From Microthyrium microscopicum (Eukaryota > Ascomycota > Dothideomycetes > Microthyriales > Microthyriaceae), in contig MU004234.1 in NCBI GenBank assembly GCA_010405405.1, forward strand, positions 354,993 through 418,992: a stretch of DNA of 64,000 bases, written 5' to 3'. Position numbers and translations under genes: made by a program. Below are positions 59,301 to 64,000 of the stretch, piece after piece. The notes beneath the pieces were generated by a model that did not search any database, was not told the origin of the DNA, and saw nothing but the letters and a program-made list of their open reading frames with translations. How positions within the stretch are numbered: position 1 is the stretch's first letter; the number at the start of each line of letters is the position of its first letter.

Positions 59301-61992
59301 TTTCTATTATTAGTTTATAAAAGGGTATTTAGTAATTATAGTACTACTAGTTAACTTAACTATAAGTAGTATAAAGAAATTTATTTTTCTTTAGAAGTTA
59401 GATAGCGTTAAGCAAAAGAGTTTTAATAAATTAAAGAAAATATTTATAATAGTGCCTATCTTAAAATATTTTAATCTAGACTTTAAAACTTAGGTTTATT
59501 TTAATACCTTAGATTTTATAACTAGCGCTATACTATCTTAGAAGCATAATAATTAGCTCTACTTAGTAGTATTCCTCTCTAAAAAGATATTATTAGTAAA
59601 AACGAATTATAAAATATATAATAAAGAATTACTTACTATAATTCACGTATTTAAGGAATAGAACCTAGAGTTATTAGGAATAAATAACCTAATTAAGGTC
59701 GTTATAAACTATAAGAACCTTAAATAGTTTATAATATTAAAATGCCTAAATTAGTAATAAGCCTAGTAAGCTAAGTTTTTATCTAAGTTTAACTTTAAAA
59801 TCTTATATACCTTAGGCGTATAGAATAAAGTAGTAGATATACTATCTAAGCCGCTAAGTAATATACTAAAAGAGGAAGATATTTAGTAGACTTAAATAAT
59901 ATAATAGATCCTAAGAGCTTATTATTTTAATAAGAATCTATATTAAGACATAAGATGTACGAAAGAACTAGCTAAAATAGTATTAGATAACTAGAAGATA
60001 AATATCCTAAACTTAGCTAAAATAGTTTATAAAGAGATTATTTATAGAAATAAGGACGCTAGTATTAGAACTAAGGATAAGATATGAACTAGAATTCCTA
60101 TAGACGACTAAAAGGCTAAAAGTATTAAGAATAGTTATACTAAAGTTAAGAAAGGCTTAGTAGAATTAGATCTTAAGAATTATTAAAGTATTCTTAAGCT
60201 AGTAAAGAATAATTACTTAAAAGATAAAGAACTCTAGAGCCTTATTATAATACAAAAGTAAAAAATATAGTATCTATTATTAGAACTATTTAAGAAAGGC
60301 TATTACCTAGAGATATTAGATTTATTAATTTAGAATAAGCTCTTATACGTAAAAGATTAGCTATTTATTTCTACTAGTTATATGTATTAAGAAGTATTAA
60401 AAGTATCTTATAATTTATTAATAGGTAGCTATATAAGTTATAACGTCCTATATAAGTATATTACTTAGTTATATTATTAGCCTTATATTATAAAGGATAT
60501 TATAAATTATATAGTAAAGTATATTAAGTATAAAAGAATTAAGCTATTTAAAATAACGAAGTAGAGCTTACTTTACTAACTACTAATACCTATAAGATAC
60601 TAGGTAGATATTAGTATAGATTTTATTACTTTACTACTAAAGTATTATTATACTAGCTAAGTATATAAATATATAATAGTTATAGTAAACTAGCTAAGTA
60701 AGTTAAGATAGTATATACTATTAGATAGCTTAGAAATTAAAGTAGTTATTTAAGGGTTTATAGATTATATATAGCGTTTAGAAGGCTATTTAGATATAAT
60801 AGTTTCTAATAGAAGCTCTTAGTTTATTTCTAAGGTTTAGTAGCACTTATATACCTAAATTAGAACTAAGCTAAAGCTTTCTATATTATTCTACCTAGAG
60901 ACTAATAGCTAGACTAAAATTATAAATATAGGGTTAAAGTAGTACTTATAGGCTTATATTAATTATTAGTAGAATAATTAGGTAGACTAGCTACTAATTA
61001 CTAAATTTAAAGCTAATTCTAATATTAATAAATTAACTAAGCTAGTACTATTCTTAGCTATAAAAGGGTATTTTCTAAAGAATAGTATTAAAGCTATTCT
61101 TAAGGTTATAGAAGCTCTATATAGAGCTCTATACTTAAAAGTTAAGTAAGTAGATAAAATAGCTAAGTATATTTACTAATTAAAAGACTTTCTATATTAG
61201 TAGCTAGCTTAGACCTAAGAGAAGGTTATAAAAGTAGTAAATAAGAAGTAAATACTAGTAGAAGTCTTAAAAGTAGAAGACTAAGTAATATTAAATATAC
61301 GTAATATTACTATAACTTATCCTACTTAGTCTCTAGACTTAAAAAATATAAGTCCTTTTTAAGTAATCTAAGTAATTAATAATATAGCTTATAAGTTAAA
61401 GCTTCCTTTATATTTTAATATATTCCTAATATTCTACCCTTAGCTTTTATATAGAGTAAATCCTTCTATAAAAGAGCTAGATTAGAGAAGTACTTAAGCT
61501 ATTAAAGGTTATAAACGTTAAGGTACTTAAGTTAAGAAAGTTATTAATTTAAAGCTTAATAAAAAGTAAAAAGACTTAATTATAAATAAGAAGCTATACT
61601 TATTTTATAAAGCTAAGTATAAAGAATAGAATAGTTAGAATAAAAACCTAGTATAAAAACTATAATATTTCTTCCTAGATTATCTAGATAAAGTTAATAA
61701 GTTCTATAAAGATAATTTAAAAAAGCCTAGACTATATAAGTAATATTAAATATAGGACGATAGTAAAGAGTTACTTTAGCTACTAAGAGTATAAATTAAT
61801 TATTTAACTCTTAAAGACTAAGACTAAAGACTAAGGCTAGCACTACTAAGATAGACATCTTCTAGTTTAATAGAGAGGATACGCTAAGTAACTAGCTATT
61901 AGAGTTAGTTATTAAGAACGATAATTTATCCTCGTAAGAGGCTATAGACTCATTATCGCTATAGTGTCTTAAAGCCTACCTAGCTCACGTCT

Positions 61993-62060
61993 AGAGGTTA
62001 AGAGTTTAGAGAGGTTAAGAGTTTAGAGAGGTTAAGAGTTTAGAGAGGTTAAGAGTTTAG
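61993..62060 (+). repeat. 17-bp tandem repeat, four units, near the outer 3' LTR
   Basis: Four identical units of AGAGGTTAAGAGTTTAG followed by a partial fifth, about 100 bp before the 3' LTR of the outer element. Purine-rich, and unlike its AT-shifted surroundings the units are perfectly matched. Confidence 0.8.
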
Positions 62061-62161
62061 AGAGGTCAAAAGGGATTTAGAAGGGATTAGAAAGGTTATT
62101 TATCTTGTTTTAGATTAGAAGAGCTTCACCAAAGCTCACGTATGATAAGAAGAGGGGATTG

Positions 62162-62317
62162 TGTCATGGGAACTAAACCCTAACCCTAAGTACGAACCAT
62201 ATAGCCTATACCCCTAGAGGACATATCCTCTACTAGAGTAGCAGTAGAACAAACCTTAAAGTTTGTTTCTTAATCATATCACCATACTGCTACCACATTA
62301 GCTCCGTGACCGTGACA
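62162..62317 (+). repeat. 3' LTR of outer Gypsy element
   Basis: 156 bp, ending TGACA. Mirror image of the 5' LTR in decay: the inner half is AT-shifted and the outer half keeps normal composition. Confidence 0.85.
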
Positions 62318-62322
62318 CTATC
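62318..62322. repeat. Right 5-bp target duplication of the outer Gypsy element
   Basis: CTATC, matching 46461-46465. Confidence 0.8.
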
Positions 62323-62969
62323 CTCCTGATCGCTATTACTCATGTTTGAGACTTCATCGTCTTGAAGTTGCAACAACTCTTCCAGCCCACTACTTTTACG
62401 TCGACTAAAATCATCCTCATCCTTTGGAGATGGCACTTCAGTTAGGTCGATAAGATCGACAAAATCCGATTCGTGGTGAAGATCTTCAGGCAATAGAGTA
62501 CTGCAAGTGTGAGCTTCATGGTCGATATACACCTATAAGAAACATACTTTGATAACACGCCAGAAGCAATTTTCAGTCCAGTGAGGCTAGAGTGAAGTTG
62601 CTTGAACTCCATATCCCCATATATCGAAGAATTCGAATCGAACAAATCATTTCGTGTCTCAAAGTCGGCAATCGTCTGTCTTATATGGCCGAGGACTAGT
62701 TGGCATGCTTTCAGAAGCGTGTACGTCTGTTTGGCCAACCGCGTTGGAACATCCTGTCCCGTAGACTTGAGATCATGCGTTAATGTTTGCAAGAACAGGT
62801 GCAACGAGACCACTTCTTTGAGAACCGCGTTAATATCTCTTCTGGATTCCGGAACGACACAAGCAAATGTAAAAAGTGAGGTTTGAATGCTTTGAACGGC
62901 CTCGACAATTCCAGAGGCCTCGATCGACAGCCCAACAGAAGTCAAGTCTGGCTCGCCCGAGGAAGCCAT
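62318..62969 (-). pseudogene. Ankyrin/STAND-N-type gene, 5' part (interrupted by LTR element)
   Basis: Exon 1 is 62969-62548; a 47-bp intron (GTATGT...TTGCAG) follows; exon 2 starts at 62500 and runs into the LTR insertion. The start ACAACATGGC is good. The first 100 residues, 'VGLSIEASGIVEAVQSIQTS' then 'DINAVLKEVVSLHLFLQTL', resemble the helical fungal N-terminal domain of STAND proteins. An acidic linker follows ('VPSPKDEDDFSRRKSSGLEE'). Exon 2 meets the 3' part at 44957-46465 in the same frame; counting one target duplication, the uninterrupted gene would have been 702 codons. No NACHT ATPase is present, so N-domain and ankyrins are joined directly. Divergent from the DnaJ gene. Confidence 0.75.
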
Positions 62970-63594
62970 GTTGTGTTGTCAACTTGTCATTGATTTCAAA
63001 CAAACCCTTCGATTTGGTGATAGGCGAAGAACGGGTCAAGTCCTTGGGAAGTTGCGATCTCTGGCTGTGCATGAGCTTTACATGTCTAGAAATCGTCCCA
63101 GATCTCTCAACGTTCGGACTAAAAGGTATGAGGGGCCTCTAATCGTGGCGCATGCTGGATGACCTGTAATTGGCCATGCTTCAACTTCCACATTGTGATA
63201 TCTGAAGCCAGTTCTAAGCCCATCCTGGTAAAGGCCAATTCGAGAGTTCTTCGCTCAGCGAGAAAAGAAATATCAAGGAACATCCAGTCATTCTTAGGAT
63301 TTGTGCAGAACTGCCTATCGCAAGCGGCAAGACTCGGAGAGCACTTCAAGTTGGAGAAGAGATCAAGTATAGATTGATTAGATCTTCTGACAGTTTTTAT
63401 CTCCGTGATCTCCGAAGTATACTCGAAAAGTCAAACATCCAAACAATTTTTTAACAACTTGTTTGCGGTGGCTCCGGAATTGCCTCCTCAGTATCTGAGC
63501 ACTCCATATAACTTCCGACCTTTCCAACGCATCCCCAAGATTCCATCTGCCACAAATCCTCATTCGCAACCTCGCCGTCTCCCGCACCGCAAAT
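62970..63594. promoter_or_regulatory. Divergent promoter region: ankyrin gene and DnaJ gene
   Basis: 625 bp of normal composition. No gene supported; small frames on both strands are shadows of each other. Ends at the DnaJ ATG after a C-rich run. Confidence 0.4.
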
Positions 63595-64000
63595 ATGGAT
63601 GACGACCTCTATGGTACCACTCTTCACACTTCCGATGATTATAGACTACTAAGCTAATGATATCTAGAGGTTCTAGGCGTGTCCAGCACAGCAACAAAAG
63701 TCGAGATAAAAAAAGCATACCACAAAGTCCGCTACTTCCCAACCAAACCACCAACAGCCCCATCTAACAACCCTCTAGGCCGCCCTATCCTCCCACCCCG
63801 ACAAAGTCCCCGAATCAGACCGCGAAACTGCCGAAATCCGCTTCAAATCCGTCTCCCGCGCCTACGAAATCCTCAATGATGAAGACACCCGGCACCTCTA
63901 CGACACGCATGGCATGTCCGCCTTCAACGGGCCCGGCGGCCCGGGAGCTGCCGGAGGCTTCGATCCCAACGATATAAACGCCATGTTCGAAAGTATGTTC
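63595..64000 (+). CDS. Type I DnaJ/Hsp40 co-chaperone, N-terminal part (runs off the window)
   Basis: Exons 63595-63613, 63668-63726 and 63779 onward; introns of 54 and 52 bp have CTAAT/CTAAC branch sites and keep frame. The first donor is GTACCA and the second the unusual GTCCGC. The product starts 'MDDDLYEVLGVSSTATKVEI' and has the J-domain HPD motif in 'SSHPDKVPESD', then 'FKSVSRAYEILNDEDTRHLY' and the Gly/Phe linker 'FNGPGGPGAAGGFDPND'. It stimulates Hsp70 ATPase. The zinc-finger region would lie beyond the window. GTATGT near 63991 may start a third intron or be read through as coding. Confidence 0.88.

Larger units (their letters stand above)
46466..62317 (+). mobile_element. Outer Ty3/Gypsy LTR retroelement, broken fossil, carrying a nested element
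   Basis: Bounded by 156-bp LTRs (46466-46621, 62162-62317) with TG...CA ends and a 5-bp target duplication. Without the nested element at 47592-56332 it is about 7.1 kb, normal for Gypsy. Parts on the plus strand: gag-like sequence before 47592 and from 56333 to about 57700, protease about 57780-58100, reverse transcriptase about 58640-59250, RNase H about 59450-59800, integrase about 60380-61100, and a chromodomain-like tail near 61560-61730, which would make it a chromovirus type. It is heavily broken by AT-driving mutation, with a great many breaks. LTR divergence cannot be used as a clock because it is dominated by RIP-type changes. Confidence 0.85.

Noticed and set aside
1-64000. CRISPR arrays, rRNA genes, tRNA genes
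   Set aside because: No regularly spaced identical repeats, no rRNA-like conserved blocks and no convincing tRNA cloverleaf were seen by eye; a tRNA could be missed without a covariance scan.

Overview
The window is nuclear DNA of a filamentous ascomycete (Pezizomycotina). Several genes have short introns (about 47 to 132 bp) with GTAAGT/GTATGT-type donors and CTAAC/CTGAC branch sites. Start contexts are often of the CAAAATGGC kind. Blocks of normal-GC genes alternate with extremely AT-rich blocks that look RIP-mutated: TpA-rich, and poor in CpA/TpG. The lineage-specific families (F-box-like LPxEIRNxIY proteins, ankyrin proteins with a STAND-type N-terminal domain) fit Leotiomycetes best, but that placement is inference.

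Layout. 0-13.5 kb: the tail of an SRPBCC-fold gene, four F-box-like genes, four short copies of a Copia-Gag-like domain (two open, two broken) and an intact FAD monooxygenase. 14-28 kb is a conserved housekeeping block: a multi-pass membrane protein, a homeodomain factor divergent from TFB3/MAT1 (the TFIIH CAK assembly subunit), an unknown single-pass membrane protein, a KTR/MNT-type alpha-1,2-mannosyltransferase (GT15) divergent from a DUF4604 protein. 28-34.6 kb is sparse: a small Ser-rich ORF, a two-exon Gly-rich protein with a predicted N-myristoylation start (MGCSPS), an AT-rich relic, and a divergent, shortened glutamate-cysteine ligase paralogue. 34.9-41.7 kb: a decayed LINE flanked by a 14-bp direct repeat. 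41.8-43.4 kb: an NmrA-like relic, a small TIR element and a hairpin. 43.5-46.5 kb is a normal-GC island with two convergent ankyrin genes. 46.5-62.3 kb: a decayed Gypsy LTR element with a second Gypsy element nested inside it. The outer one sits in a coding exon of the minus-strand ankyrin gene. 63.6 kb to the end: the start of a type I DnaJ co-chaperone.

How the parts relate. The housekeeping block has no shared pathway. The two ankyrin genes are the most system-like unit. One product has an acylation-type MGNC start, a helical middle and C-terminal ankyrins. The other had a STAND-type N-terminal domain, an acidic linker and ankyrins, and is split by the LTR element although its frame is otherwise continuous. 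Repeat edges are spared by the mutation process: the outermost bases of the LINE and of both outer LTRs keep normal composition while their inner parts are converted.
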